From the NCBI GenBank assembly GCA_903906365.1, contig CAIVKC010000069.1, positions 1 to 64,000 on the forward strand: a stretch of DNA of 64,000 bases, written 5' to 3'. The notes under the pieces are model-generated. The model searched no databases, was not told where the DNA came from, and was given only the letters and a program-made list of their open reading frames with translations. Origin of the DNA: an uncultured Bacteroidota bacterium. Its GTDB lineage: Bacteria > Bacteroidota > Bacteroidia > Chitinophagales > Chitinophagaceae. Shown here one piece after another: positions 42,391 through 50,888 of the stretch. Position numbers and translations under genes: made by a program. How positions within the stretch are numbered: the stretch's first letter is position 1; every line of letters begins with the position of its first letter.

Positions 42391-42951
42391 ATGGCTTTTA
42401 AAATATATACCAAAACCGGAGATAAGGGAAAAACCAGTCTGATTGGGGGAACCAAGGTCCCCAAGAGCCATTTGCGGATAGAATCCTATGGAACCGTCGA
42501 TGAATTGAATTCCTTTATTGGCCTGCTGGGGGATTCCTTCCCCGATCCCCATAGTCTTAGCGTGCTGCGCGAAATCCAGGATCGGTTGTTTACCATTGGG
42601 TCCTCCCTGGCCTGCGATCCCGACAAGGAGCCTGCCATGAAGATTCCCGACCTGTTGGAAACTGATGTCCAATTACTTGAAAATGAAATAGATAGAATGA
42701 ACGAGGTCCTTCCGGTCATGAAATCGTTTATCCTGCCCGGGGGGCATGCCTCGGTTTCCACTGCCCATATTGCCCGCTGTGTATGCAGAAGGGCCGAAAG
42801 GGTTTGTGTACACCTGCAGCAAAATGAACTCTTCGTAGAACCCTTGGTGATAAAATACCTCAACCGGCTCAGTGATTATCTGTTTGTGCTGGCCAGATAT
42901 GCCGGGCACCTCCTGCAAGTTGGCGAGATTCCCTGGAAACCAAGGGTTTAG
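42391..42951 (+). CDS. Cob(I)alamin adenosyltransferase, PduO type
   Basis: The 186-residue enzyme begins FKIYTKTGDKGKTSLIGGTK, the ATP-binding start of PduO/MMAB-type adenosyltransferases, with YGTVDELNSFIG, HIARCVCRRAERV and NRLSDYLFVLAR further on. It moves the adenosyl group of ATP to cob(I)alamin to make coenzyme B12. It lies between two oppositely oriented ABC ATPases and carries no B12-dependent gene beside it. Confidence 0.94.
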   Translation: MAFKIYTKTGDKGKTSLIGGTKVPKSHLRIESYGTVDELNSFIGLLGDSFPDPHSLSVLREIQDRLFTIGSSLACDPDKEPAMKIPDLLETDVQLLENEIDRMNEVLPVMKSFILPGGHASVSTAHIARCVCRRAERVCVHLQQNELFVEPLVIKYLNRLSDYLFVLARYAGHLLQVGEIPWKPRV

Positions 42952-42978
42952 ATTCTAATTTTTAGCCAGCGGGGTTGT

Positions 42979-43629
42979 TCAGACTATTTTTCCATCCTTC
43001 ATATGGAATATCCGGTCGCTCATCCTGGCCAGTTCCTCATTGTGCGTTACAATCAGAAAAGTCTGGCTGAAGCGGTTCCTGAGCTCAAAAAAAAGTTCAT
43101 GTAAATCCCTGGCATGTGCCGAATCGAGATTTCCGGTAGGCTCGTCCGCAAACACGATATCCGGGTCATTGATAAGGGCCCTGGCGACCGCCACCCTTTG
43201 CTGTTCCCCTCCTGAGAGGGCATTGGGCTTGTGCTCCAGTCTGTCACCCACGCCCAGGGTCTGCAGGAGCCCCCTGGCCTTTTCCATGACTTCCTTTTTT
43301 TTGCTGCCGGCAATCCAGGCGGGAATACAAACATTTTCCAAGGCTGTGAATTCAGGCAGGAGATGATGGAACTGGAAAACGAAGCCGATATGGCGGTTTC
43401 GGAAGGCGGCCAGCGATTTACCCTTAAGTTCAGTAACTTTCTTCCCTTTCAGCAGGATTTCTCCACTGGCGGGTGCGTCCAGGGTCCCCAGGATATGGAG
43501 CAGGGTGCTTTTTCCGGAGCCGGACGGCCCGGCAATACTGACTATTTCACCCTTTGCAATGTCTACATCCACCCCTTTGAGGACCCACAAATCACCATAA
43601 TACTTATGAATACCCCTGGCTGTAAGCAT
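42979..43629 (-). CDS. ABC transporter ATP-binding protein, LolD-like
   Basis: The 216-residue ATPase has Walker [32 protein letters not shown], signature [15 protein letters not shown], Walker [13 protein letters not shown] and H-loop LIVTHNEE. The [13 protein letters not shown] form is typical of LolD, which powers lipoprotein release from the inner membrane. No LolC/E permease lies nearby. ATG 43629 is chosen over 43647. A TAGGTTTG box lies upstream at 43663-43670. Confidence 0.88.
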   Translation of the reverse strand: MLTARGIHKYYGDLWVLKGVDVDIAKGEIVSIAGPSGSGKSTLLHILGTLDAPASGEILLKGKKVTELKGKSLAAFRNRHIGFVFQFHHLLPEFTALENVCIPAWIAGSKKKEVMEKARGLLQTLGVGDRLEHKPNALSGGEQQRVAVARALINDPDIVFADEPTGNLDSAHARDLHELFFELRNRFSQTFLIVTHNEELARMSDRIFHMKDGKIV

Positions 43630-43662
43630 ACTATACAAATTGAACATGGAACTCTGATACTA

Positions 43663-43670
43663 CAAACCTA
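43663..43670 (-). promoter_or_regulatory. Bacteroidota -7 box of the LolD-like gene
   Basis: The minus strand reads TAGGTTTG, a perfect TAnnTTTG, about 34 bases before the start codon at 43629. Confidence 0.45.
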
Positions 43671-43745
43671 CAGGTTCACGTTGGAATATCAGTTGACAAA
43701 ATGGTAAAAATTGGGAATCTGTTTATCCCCCTTTATAACAATTGA

Positions 43746-43777
43746 TTTGGAGTTTTCATTTTAAAAATTACTTTTGC
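43746..43777 (+). promoter_or_regulatory. Near-perfect Bacteroidota promoter before a DUF2795 gene
   Basis: TTTG at 43746-43749, a 19-base spacer and TACTTTTGC at 43769-43777 match the phylum consensus in sequence and spacing. The first gene starts at 43887, which leaves a leader of roughly 100 bases. Confidence 0.7.
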
Positions 43778-43886
43778 GGAAAATTAATAAGTGGCAAGGG
43801 GTTGAAATGGGGGGTGCCGGTTGCATCCAGCGGGCATACTTTCAGCCATATTTCATATATTTTCAGATAATTAAAACAAGGAAACG

Positions 43887-44111
43887 ATGTTCTGGACACT
43901 TGAATTAGCGAGCTATTTGGAAGATGCTCCCTGGCCGGCTACCAAAGACGAGCTGATCGATTACGCCATTCGTTCCGGAGCCCCGATTGAGGTAGTGGAA
44001 AACCTCCAGGAGCTGGAGGATGAGGGTGGAGAAATATATGAAGGCATCGATGATATCTGGCCGGATTATCCCTCCCAGGAAGACTTCTTTTTTAACGAGG
44101 ACGAATACTAG
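43887..44111 (+). CDS. Small acidic protein, DUF2795 family
   Basis: The 74-residue acidic protein MFWTLELASYLEDAPWPATK... fits the DUF2795 family, whose members share the DAPWPATKDELIDYAIR core. The C-terminal half is rich in Asp and Glu and ends FFFNEDEY. Its function is unknown. It has a strong promoter, a leader of about 100 bases and a bidirectional terminator, so it is an independent and probably well-expressed gene. Confidence 0.85.
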   Translation: MFWTLELASYLEDAPWPATKDELIDYAIRSGAPIEVVENLQELEDEGGEIYEGIDDIWPDYPSQEDFFFNEDEY

Positions 44112-44170
44112 ATTTCAGTTTCCAAATGAACGCGGCTGTCTTCATGCGCAAAGACAGTTATATTACTTAA

Positions 44171-44214
44171 AAAAAAGGTGTGCCCTCTCATGGAGGAGGC
44201 ACACCTTTCTATTT
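44171..44214. terminator. Bidirectional terminator between the DUF2795 gene and fabI
   Basis: AAAGGTGTGCC (44174-44184) pairs with GGCACACCTTT (44198-44208) over eleven bases around a thirteen-base loop. An A run precedes it and a T-rich stretch follows, which suits the two convergent genes. Confidence 0.85.
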
Positions 44215-44251
44215 TGGTATGATCGTAAAATGCAATATATAACCCGTCGGG

Positions 44252-45064
44252 CTATTTTTCCATTTGGGAAATAACAGCTTCAGTTACTCCGGTAAGGGAA
44301 AACCCTCCGTCATGAAAGAGATTCTGCATGGTGACAAAGCGGGTTAGGTCACTAAAGAGGGTGGCGCAATAAGCGGCACAGGCCTCCGAACTGGCATTAC
44401 CCAGCGGGCTCATCTTTTCTGCATAATTCATAAATCCGTCAAAACCCTTCACTCCGCTTCCGGCTGTGGTACGAACCGGTGATTGGGACACGGTATTGAT
44501 TCGAACATGTTTATTGAGCCCATAGTAATACCCAAAACTCCTGGTAATGCTTTCCAGCAGGGCCTTGGCATCCGCCATTTCATTGTAATTCGGGAAAACA
44601 CGCTGTGCCGCAATATAGGTAAGGGCTACCACACTGCCCCACTCATTGATCGCATCCAGCTTATAGGCGGTGGCCAGTAAACGGTGGAGGCTGGTGGCGG
44701 AAATATCCAGGGTCTTTTGGTTGAAGCCATAGTCAATTTCAGTGTAGGATTTTCCTTTTCGCATATTCACACTCATGCCGATGGAATGGAGAATAAAGTC
44801 AACTCCGCCCCCAAAATGTTCCATAGACTTTGTCAATAGGTTCAGCATGTCTTCGTTGCTGGTGACGTCACAGGGAATAACGGGCGCACCCACCAGGGAG
44901 GCGAGTTTATTGATTTCTCCCATCCTTAGGGCAACCGGTGCATTTGTCAATACCAGACTGGCACCTTCTTCATGGCATTTCAGCGCTGTCTTCCAGGCGA
45001 TGGATTTATCATCCAGTGCACCGAATATGATTCCCTTTTTTCCTTTCAACAGGTTATAAGACAT
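44252..45064 (-). CDS. fabI: Enoyl-[acyl-carrier-protein] reductase (NADH)
   Basis: The 270-residue short-chain dehydrogenase-type enzyme begins NLLKGKKGIIFGALDDKSIA and carries the catalytic YxxxxxxK in NYNEMADAK, with ILHSIGMS and SPVRTTAGSGVKGF. It reduces enoyl-ACP in the last step of fatty-acid elongation and is the target of triclosan-type inhibitors in other species. It probably uses the housekeeping ACP, not necessarily the one at 7429. The small membrane protein and recN lie upstream on the same strand. Confidence 0.95.
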   Translation of the reverse strand: MSYNLLKGKKGIIFGALDDKSIAWKTALKCHEEGASLVLTNAPVALRMGEINKLASLVGAPVIPCDVTSNEDMLNLLTKSMEHFGGGVDFILHSIGMSVNMRKGKSYTEIDYGFNQKTLDISATSLHRLLATAYKLDAINEWGSVVALTYIAAQRVFPNYNEMADAKALLESITRSFGYYYGLNKHVRINTVSQSPVRTTAGSGVKGFDGFMNYAEKMSPLGNASSEACAAYCATLFSDLTRFVTMQNLFHDGGFSLTGVTEAVISQMEK

Positions 45065-45102
45065 ACGTTAACTTTTTGTTTTATGGCCGTAAAAATAAGA
45101 AC

Positions 45103-45324
45103 TTATTTTATTGCAACGGGGAATAAATGGGATATAGTGAAGGTTACCAGAAAAGTATATATAAAAATGAACAAAAGGATGATCGTCAGGTAAGCCAGCA
45201 AACCTGTTGCTGATTGGCGGGGCTGAAATTTTTGTCTCAGGAATTGATCGAACTTAGCTACCACTATCAGGGAAAGGAGGACCAGTAATCCTACGAGCAG
45301 GGAGGTCAGCTTTAGGTGGGTCAT
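45103..45324 (-). CDS. Small two-span membrane protein, unknown
   Basis: This 73-residue frame has two hydrophobic helices (LTSLLVGLLVLLSLIVVA and LAYLTIILLFIFIYTFLV) separated by a basic loop. It starts 14 bases after the recN stop codon and ends 38 bases before fabI, all on one strand. It is likely a real gene; I recognise no family. A role in the membrane is all that can be said. Confidence 0.6.
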   Translation of the reverse strand: MTHLKLTSLLVGLLVLLSLIVVAKFDQFLRQKFQPRQSATGLLAYLTIILLFIFIYTFLVTFTISHLFPVAIK

Positions 45325-45338
45325 CTCAAGGGGGGGCT

Positions 45339-46994
45339 TTAATTCATCACCATTTCCCGGGCATTTTCCAGGGCGGCCGCAGTGGGTTTCTCACCGCCGA
45401 GCATCTTGGCAATTGCCGTAATTCGCTCCTCGGCTGCCAGTAACCGGATCTTGGTGGTAATGGCGCCACCCGTAACCTCCTTGTAAACATAATAGTGAGC
45501 GTTGGCTTTTCCCGCTATCTGCGGCTGGTGGGTAATACATATAACCTGGCGGCGGGCGGACAGCCCTTTCAAAATGATACCTACCTGCCTGGCTGCCTCC
45601 CCTGAAATTCCGGAATCAATTTCATCAAAGATCAGGGTGGGCAAATCAATGGACTGCGCAACCAGTGACTTGATACAAAGCATAAGCCTGCTTAATTCCC
45701 CCCCGGAAGCCACTTTCCTGATGGGTTCAAACCGGTTGCTCTTATTGGCGTCAAACAGAAATTCTATGGAATCCTTTCCCGTAATGCCCAATTCCACTTC
45801 CCTGATCTGTACTTTAAGACGGGCATTGGGCATCCCTACCTGTTTAAGCAGCTTGTTGACCCTTTCTTCCAGCGGTGCGGCCTGAAGATGTCTTCTCCCG
45901 GATATGGCTGCAGCCAGGCGACCGGCCTGGAGCTCCAGATCTGCTGAAAGTTTATCAGCTGCCAGGATTTGTTCGTCCACACTTAATACAGCCTGTAATT
46001 TGGCTTCCAGCAGGTTTCGAATCCCGATGAGTTCATTGGTGGTTTTAACCCCGTGCTTTTTAAGCAATTTGTATCCATGGGAAATCTTTTGATTAATTTC
46101 CTCTATGCGAACAGGGTCATACTGCACTTGGTCATTCATGCGCTCCACTTCACCGGCAATATCCTGCAATTCAATCTGGGCAGACTGCAGTCTCTGCAGC
46201 AGGGAGGGCAGCCCGGCATGATAGCTGGAGAATGGCTGCAGTTTATTCAAAGAAATTTTCAGCTGCTGGACCAGTGGCTGTTCGCCTTCTTTCAAATCGA
46301 AGTACACTTTGTTTAAGGCGCTTTTTATGCCTTCCGCATGATTGAGCAATTTAAGCTCCGCCTCCAGGTTTTCCAGTTCGTTTTCCCCTAATTGGGCATC
46401 CTGTAGTTCATCGAAGAGGAATTTATTATAATCATATTCCTTTTCAAGGGCCAATTTTTGCGCCTGAAGTGCCGCCCGTTCCCTTCTTGCCTTACTGAGG
46501 TTCATAAATAGCCTTGCATACTCGCTGAGTTCATTTCCATGGCCGGATAGCGCATCCAGGACTTCCATTTGAAAATCGGATTTCCCCAGAGCCAGGGTGT
46601 CAAATTGCCTGTGCAGGTCCACCAGCAATGAACTCAGTTCCCTGAGCTGCTCCAAATTCACCGGTGTATCATTTACAAATGCCCTTGATTTTCCATTGGT
46701 ACTAATTTCCCGCCGGATAACCAGTTCATCGTCTGCATCCAGGTCATTTGATTTCAAAAATTCAATCACCCCCTTGCTGCTCCCAGCGTCAAACTTACCC
46801 TCTATGAAGCATTTTTTATCGCTGTTTAGCAAGGCGGACGTATCTGCGCGGTCACCCAAAATCAGGGATAGCGCTCCCATAAGGATGGACTTGCCAGCAC
46901 CCGTTTCCCCGGTAATCACATTGAGGTTTCCGGAAAAATCAATCAGGATCTCCTCAATGATCGCATAATTTATGATGTGCAACTGTTTGAGCAT
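45339..46994 (-). CDS. recN: DNA repair protein RecN
   Basis: The 551-residue SMC-like ATPase has Walker A VITGETGAGKSILMGALSL, a central coiled coil (about residues 150-370) and Walker B LIFDEIDSGISGEAARQVG. RecN gathers DNA ends during double-strand break repair in the cytosol. ATG 46994 is chosen because MLKQLHIINYAIIEEI is the family N-terminus; the frame also opens at 47012. It heads a leftward set with the small membrane protein and perhaps fabI. Confidence 0.95.
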   Translation of the reverse strand: MLKQLHIINYAIIEEILIDFSGNLNVITGETGAGKSILMGALSLILGDRADTSALLNSDKKCFIEGKFDAGSSKGVIEFLKSNDLDADDELVIRREISTNGKSRAFVNDTPVNLEQLRELSSLLVDLHRQFDTLALGKSDFQMEVLDALSGHGNELSEYARLFMNLSKARRERAALQAQKLALEKEYDYNKFLFDELQDAQLGENELENLEAELKLLNHAEGIKSALNKVYFDLKEGEQPLVQQLKISLNKLQPFSSYHAGLPSLLQRLQSAQIELQDIAGEVERMNDQVQYDPVRIEEINQKISHGYKLLKKHGVKTTNELIGIRNLLEAKLQAVLSVDEQILAADKLSADLELQAGRLAAAISGRRHLQAAPLEERVNKLLKQVGMPNARLKVQIREVELGITGKDSIEFLFDANKSNRFEPIRKVASGGELSRLMLCIKSLVAQSIDLPTLIFDEIDSGISGEAARQVGIILKGLSARRQVICITHQPQIAGKANAHYYVYKEVTGGAITTKIRLLAAEERITAIAKMLGGEKPTAAALENAREMVMN

Positions 46995-47056
46995 AATTAA
47001 CAGAAGTGCCAAATTAGGAAATTAGCCAATTACCGAATCGAAAAAATTCCCACATT

Positions 47057-48565
47057 CTATTCATTTTCACACCTGGAAATCCCTGCCTTGGCTTTTTGAT
47101 CCAGGGAGTTCTTGTAATCATGGTTTTTCAATGAAATACACTTTTTAAAATAAACGATTGCATTGGATTTCTGGCCCTTTGATTCATAAATATAGCCAAT
47201 CTGGAGGGCTGCCCTGGCAGCAAAATACCGGCTGCTCTGTGAACCGGCCTGCAAGGTAGTGAGATAGGCGGTGATGGCGTCCTGCTTTCTGCCTGAATCA
47301 TCATAAATCCGGCCAAGCCAGTAAGTAAATTCCAGTTTATCTTCCGGGGCCGCAAAATCACGGATGCTCCTGCCCTCCAACAGCTGAAGGGCCTCCTGGT
47401 GATACCCGCCGTCATTGAGCAGACGGGCCTTAAGCAAGAGCCTGTTTGGCCAGGTTCCACGCGAAGCTTCTTCCTGGGCCTGCTTGTCGGCTTCCGCCTC
47501 TGTCCCTCCCCTCTTTAGAATCAGGGCACGGTAGGCAAGCGCATTTTCCATATCCCCTTTCAGGTAATAAAACCAGCTCAGTTTTTGAAGGACATCTTTC
47601 ACATAAAACCGGCCCTTGAACTGCCTGATAAAACGCTTCAGGTAAAAATCAGCATCCCCGTCCAGGTGATTGAGGGCCGCATACCCCATTTCCATGTCCC
47701 AGACAGGCATATCCAGGTAAAGGGGGGCGTCATTTTTTTGGGTCAGTACCTTTTTGGCATAAGCTGAATGCTGTCCGTTGATGCCCAGGTTTGCAGCCAG
47801 GTAGGTAAATAGATGGTTATTGACCACATCCAGCTTGTTGCCAGACAGGTAATCAAACACTTCTTCCTTCCTGTTTGCTATGTAGAACTTAAGGTAGAGA
47901 TAATAAAAAAGGGCCTCGTCGTGGTATAGCCCTGCCATGTCATCCCCGGGTTCCAGAAACTGGCCCAACTGCTGCATACCCTCGCGGATACTTCCTTTGA
48001 TCCCCAAGAGGCTGCTAAGCCATTTGTACCCTTCTGGAATGGTTCCTGCAACTACCTGCATGGATCCGTTTAGCATGGCATTGGGGGAAAAGGATGGAAA
48101 CTTATGCTGGTTTTCCCTGCCCTGGATGAATGATCTTCTGAATTCCCAACCGGCGTCCCAGTTATGACCGAACTTTATTTTTACCGCCGCCCACTGAAAA
48201 TGGATGACAGATTTGGTAAACAGGTAAAAGGGGGAGGAATCCGGGCCCAGGCTCATCAGGGATAATCGCTTCTCCTCATTTTCCTCCCTTTGTTTGTAGA
48301 CTTCCGGGTCCTCATTAAAGAAAAGCTCAAAAAAGTCGATGTAATTTTCCAGAAAATAGGGAATGAGGTTGTCTGGATGGGCCTTCTTTTCCAAAGCGAG
48401 GATCTGCTGGCCAGATGGGAGTTTAAGCCGTATGATTTCTCCATAGGCCTGACGGCAGGCTGCATTAAAATCAAAAACTTTAGCCGCCTGGCCGGATATT
48501 GGGAAACATGGTAGCAGCAGCAGTGCCAGCAGATAGGGGTAACTGTTAAATTTGAACCTTTGCAT
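47057..48565 (-). CDS. Exported tetratricopeptide-repeat-like protein, unknown function
   Basis: The 502-residue protein has a signal peptide (LLALLLLPCFPISGQA) and a helical body whose C-terminal third looks like TPR repeats (EALQLLEGRSIRDF, EFTYWLGRIYDDSGRKQDAI, GYIYESKGQKSNAIVYFKKC). ATG 48565 is chosen; the frame also opens at 48730, where the extra residues look non-coding. It probably works in the periplasm as a scaffold or peptide-binding protein. It lies between recN and the zinc-ribbon gene on the same strand, with a terminator between it and the latter. Confidence 0.75.
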   Translation of the reverse strand: MQRFKFNSYPYLLALLLLPCFPISGQAAKVFDFNAACRQAYGEIIRLKLPSGQQILALEKKAHPDNLIPYFLENYIDFFELFFNEDPEVYKQREENEEKRLSLMSLGPDSSPFYLFTKSVIHFQWAAVKIKFGHNWDAGWEFRRSFIQGRENQHKFPSFSPNAMLNGSMQVVAGTIPEGYKWLSSLLGIKGSIREGMQQLGQFLEPGDDMAGLYHDEALFYYLYLKFYIANRKEEVFDYLSGNKLDVVNNHLFTYLAANLGINGQHSAYAKKVLTQKNDAPLYLDMPVWDMEMGYAALNHLDGDADFYLKRFIRQFKGRFYVKDVLQKLSWFYYLKGDMENALAYRALILKRGGTEAEADKQAQEEASRGTWPNRLLLKARLLNDGGYHQEALQLLEGRSIRDFAAPEDKLEFTYWLGRIYDDSGRKQDAITAYLTTLQAGSQSSRYFAARAALQIGYIYESKGQKSNAIVYFKKCISLKNHDYKNSLDQKAKAGISRCENE

Positions 48566-48710
48566 ATGTATATAGCCGGAACAAAAATAGGTTAAGTTAA
48601 GCGTTTGAATCATCGGAGCCCCTCTGGTGGCGGTCTTCCCCCAAGTCGGAGTAATGGGAAACTGCCAGTTTCCCGGTGGATAAAGAACCTGCCTGCAGGG
48701 TAGCTTCAAC

Positions 48711-48741
48711 AAAAAAGGATACTTGTCCAAAGTATCCTTTT
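48711..48741. terminator. Hairpin terminator between the zinc-ribbon gene and the TPR gene
   Basis: GGATACTT (48717-48724) pairs with AAGTATCC (48730-48737) around a five-base loop. Six A residues precede it, which become a T run on the minus strand after the zinc-ribbon gene. Confidence 0.75.
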
Positions 48742-48786
48742 AAAAAATTCATGACAGCCCGGCTGAAACATCCAGACGGGTAAAGG

Positions 48787-49542
48787 CTATTTTACCTCTA
48801 CCGCATCATTGAGGTCATTGTCCACCAGAATGCGCCCGCAGTTTTCGCAAACAATTATCTTCTTGCGTTGCTTGATCTCACTTTGCCTCTGAGGGGGGAT
48901 GGCATTAAAACAACCTCCGCACGCATCACGCACCACCGGAACGACAGCCAGGCCATTGCGGTAATTTTTGCGGATACGATCGTATGAATGAAGTAAACGG
49001 GGTTCCACTTTCTCCCTGGCATCGGCAGAAAGCTTATTGAAATGTTTTTCCTCTTTTTCGGTTGTAGCGATGATTTTGTCCAACTCGTCCTTCTTATTTT
49101 TCAGCACACCTTCCTTGGTAGTAATGTTCTTTTTTGCGCGTTCCAGCAAAACCACCTTCTCTGCGATCTCCTCGTTGGTATCCTTTATATGCTTTTCAGC
49201 CAGCTTCACTTCCAGCTGCTGCATTTCAAGTTCCTTGTTAATGGCTTCAAATTCCCGGCTGTTTTTTACATTCTGGGATTGCTTTTCATATTTTTTGATC
49301 AGAGCATCTGCTTCCTTGATGACTTCCTTTTTCTGGTTGATGAATTCCTGAATGCCGTTGATTTCTTCCTCAATCCTGGTCTGGCGGGCATGCAGACCTG
49401 TAATCTCATCTTCCAGATCGGAAACCTCCATTGGCAATTCGCCCTTGAGTATTTTATATTCGTCTAACTTGGATTCAATTTTTTGCAGGGTAACCAGCGA
49501 ACTGAGTTTTTCCTCCACTGAATATTCTTTTACGTTGGACAT
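48787..49542 (-). CDS. Coiled-coil protein with C4 zinc ribbon
   Basis: The 251-residue protein has a long coiled coil (about residues 30-180, rich in Glu, Lys, Ile and Leu heptads) followed by a C4 zinc ribbon, CGGCFNAIPPQRQ and CENCGRILV. The plan matches the zf-RING_7/CdsZ-like family found widely in bacteria. Its function is unclear; a link to cell division or nucleic-acid binding has been suggested for relatives. It lies next to the Nif3 gene on the same strand and may be co-transcribed. Confidence 0.9.
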   Translation of the reverse strand: MSNVKEYSVEEKLSSLVTLQKIESKLDEYKILKGELPMEVSDLEDEITGLHARQTRIEEEINGIQEFINQKKEVIKEADALIKKYEKQSQNVKNSREFEAINKELEMQQLEVKLAEKHIKDTNEEIAEKVVLLERAKKNITTKEGVLKNKKDELDKIIATTEKEEKHFNKLSADAREKVEPRLLHSYDRIRKNYRNGLAVVPVVRDACGGCFNAIPPQRQSEIKQRKKIIVCENCGRILVDNDLNDAVEVK

Positions 49543-49647
49543 ATTAAAATTTAAAATTTGACGATTTAATACCCTACTATATTGACTCCCAAAAGCATCT
49601 ATACAAACCCTCCCCTTTTTCCGGACTGCCCCCGAACTCTTTTTGGT

Positions 49648-50745
49648 TCAGGAAAAGTAATGCACCGGGTTGGTTTTCACCGTTGATTTTAGGACGGCAA
49701 AGGTAGGGAATTTTTCCTGCAAAATCCTACAAAGTAGGTCACTGGTAAATTGCTCACTTTCAAAATGGCCTATATCGGCCATCACCAGGGAATTGCCGGC
49801 ACAGAAAAACTCATGGTATTTCAGATCGGCAGTTATAAAAAAATCGGCTGAAGCAGCTAAAGCATTGTAAATGAGAAAACTACCAGTACCCCCGCAAAGG
49901 GCCACCTTCCGAACGGGGCGTCCAAGCAAAGGGGTATGCCTGATCAGGGACAGGTTGAATGTGCGCTTAATTTTCTCCAGGAAGGCGCTTTCGTCCATGG
50001 GCATTTCCAGCTCACCCACCATACCTGACCCAATACCAGAGGCGCTGTTGGACAGTTCCACAATATCGTAAGCGACTTCCTCATAGGGGTGAGTTTTTAT
50101 AAGTGATTGAATAACTGCATCTTGCAGATAAGCCGGGAAGATAACCTCCAGTTTGGCCTCCGGTTCATGATGTGTTTGCCCCAAATGGCCCACGAATGGA
50201 TTTGCCCCGGCTCCTGCCTGGAAGGTACCTGTTCCCTCGTTGCTGAAGCTTACCTCGGAGTAATGTCCAATTCTTCCGGCGCCGGCCTGGAATAGGGCCT
50301 TTCGAACCGTTTCCAGAAAAGCATGGGGAACAAAAGTATATAACTTGCGGAAGGCAGATTTTTTGGGAAGCAATATGCGCCGGTTGGTCAAACCCAGCCG
50401 GTCAGCCATTTCGCCATTTACCCCCCCTTCCACATTGTCAAGATTGGTATGAATGGCATAGAGGGCGATATCGGATTTGATGGCCAGAATCAATGCTTTT
50501 TCCACATCGTTTTGACCGGTAATCCTTTTTAGTCCCCTGAAAATCAGCGGATGGTGGGAAACGATGAGATTGCATTTTTTTTGGGCAGCCTCCCGTACCA
50601 CCGCTTCGGTTACATCCAGGCTTACCAGGACTCCGGTGGTCGACCAGTTCCGGTCTCCTGCAATCAATCCCGCATTGTCATAATCCTCCTGGTAACTCAG
50701 CGGGGCCAGCGCTTCCAGCTCCCTGATAATCTGTGAAATTTCCAT
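49648..50745 (-). CDS. Nif3-like dinuclear metal centre protein
   Basis: The 365-residue protein begins ISQIIRELEALAPLSYQEDY, has the metal residues in IVSHHPLIFRGLKRI and NLDNVEGGVN, an inserted CutA-like domain in the middle, and the C-terminal metal segment FFITADLKYHEF...MADIGHFESE. It is the long form of the YbgI/YqfO family, hexameric proteins with two metal ions whose reaction is not settled. It lies 144 bases after ftsZ, past the terminator, so it is a separate unit. Confidence 0.92.
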   Translation of the reverse strand: MEISQIIRELEALAPLSYQEDYDNAGLIAGDRNWSTTGVLVSLDVTEAVVREAAQKKCNLIVSHHPLIFRGLKRITGQNDVEKALILAIKSDIALYAIHTNLDNVEGGVNGEMADRLGLTNRRILLPKKSAFRKLYTFVPHAFLETVRKALFQAGAGRIGHYSEVSFSNEGTGTFQAGAGANPFVGHLGQTHHEPEAKLEVIFPAYLQDAVIQSLIKTHPYEEVAYDIVELSNSASGIGSGMVGELEMPMDESAFLEKIKRTFNLSLIRHTPLLGRPVRKVALCGGTGSFLIYNALAASADFFITADLKYHEFFCAGNSLVMADIGHFESEQFTSDLLCRILQEKFPTFAVLKSTVKTNPVHYFS

Positions 50746-50811
50746 CGCCTAAAGATAAGAAAGGGGAGTCAAATGCCAGTGGGGCCGAAGGCCTGGTGCT
50801 TTAACCGGCCC

Positions 50812-50842
50812 CAAAAAAAATACCCCCCGGAAATCCAGGGGG
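50812..50842 (-). terminator. Terminator of the division cluster after ftsZ
   Basis: On the minus strand CCCCCTGG pairs with CCGGGGGG around ATTT, followed by TATTTTTTTT. It lies about 50 bases after the ftsZ stop codon and closes the long leftward transcript. Confidence 0.85.
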
Positions 50843-50888
50843 AATTAACAACTAAAAACAAACTATGATGCCCGGGTAAAACAGGAAA

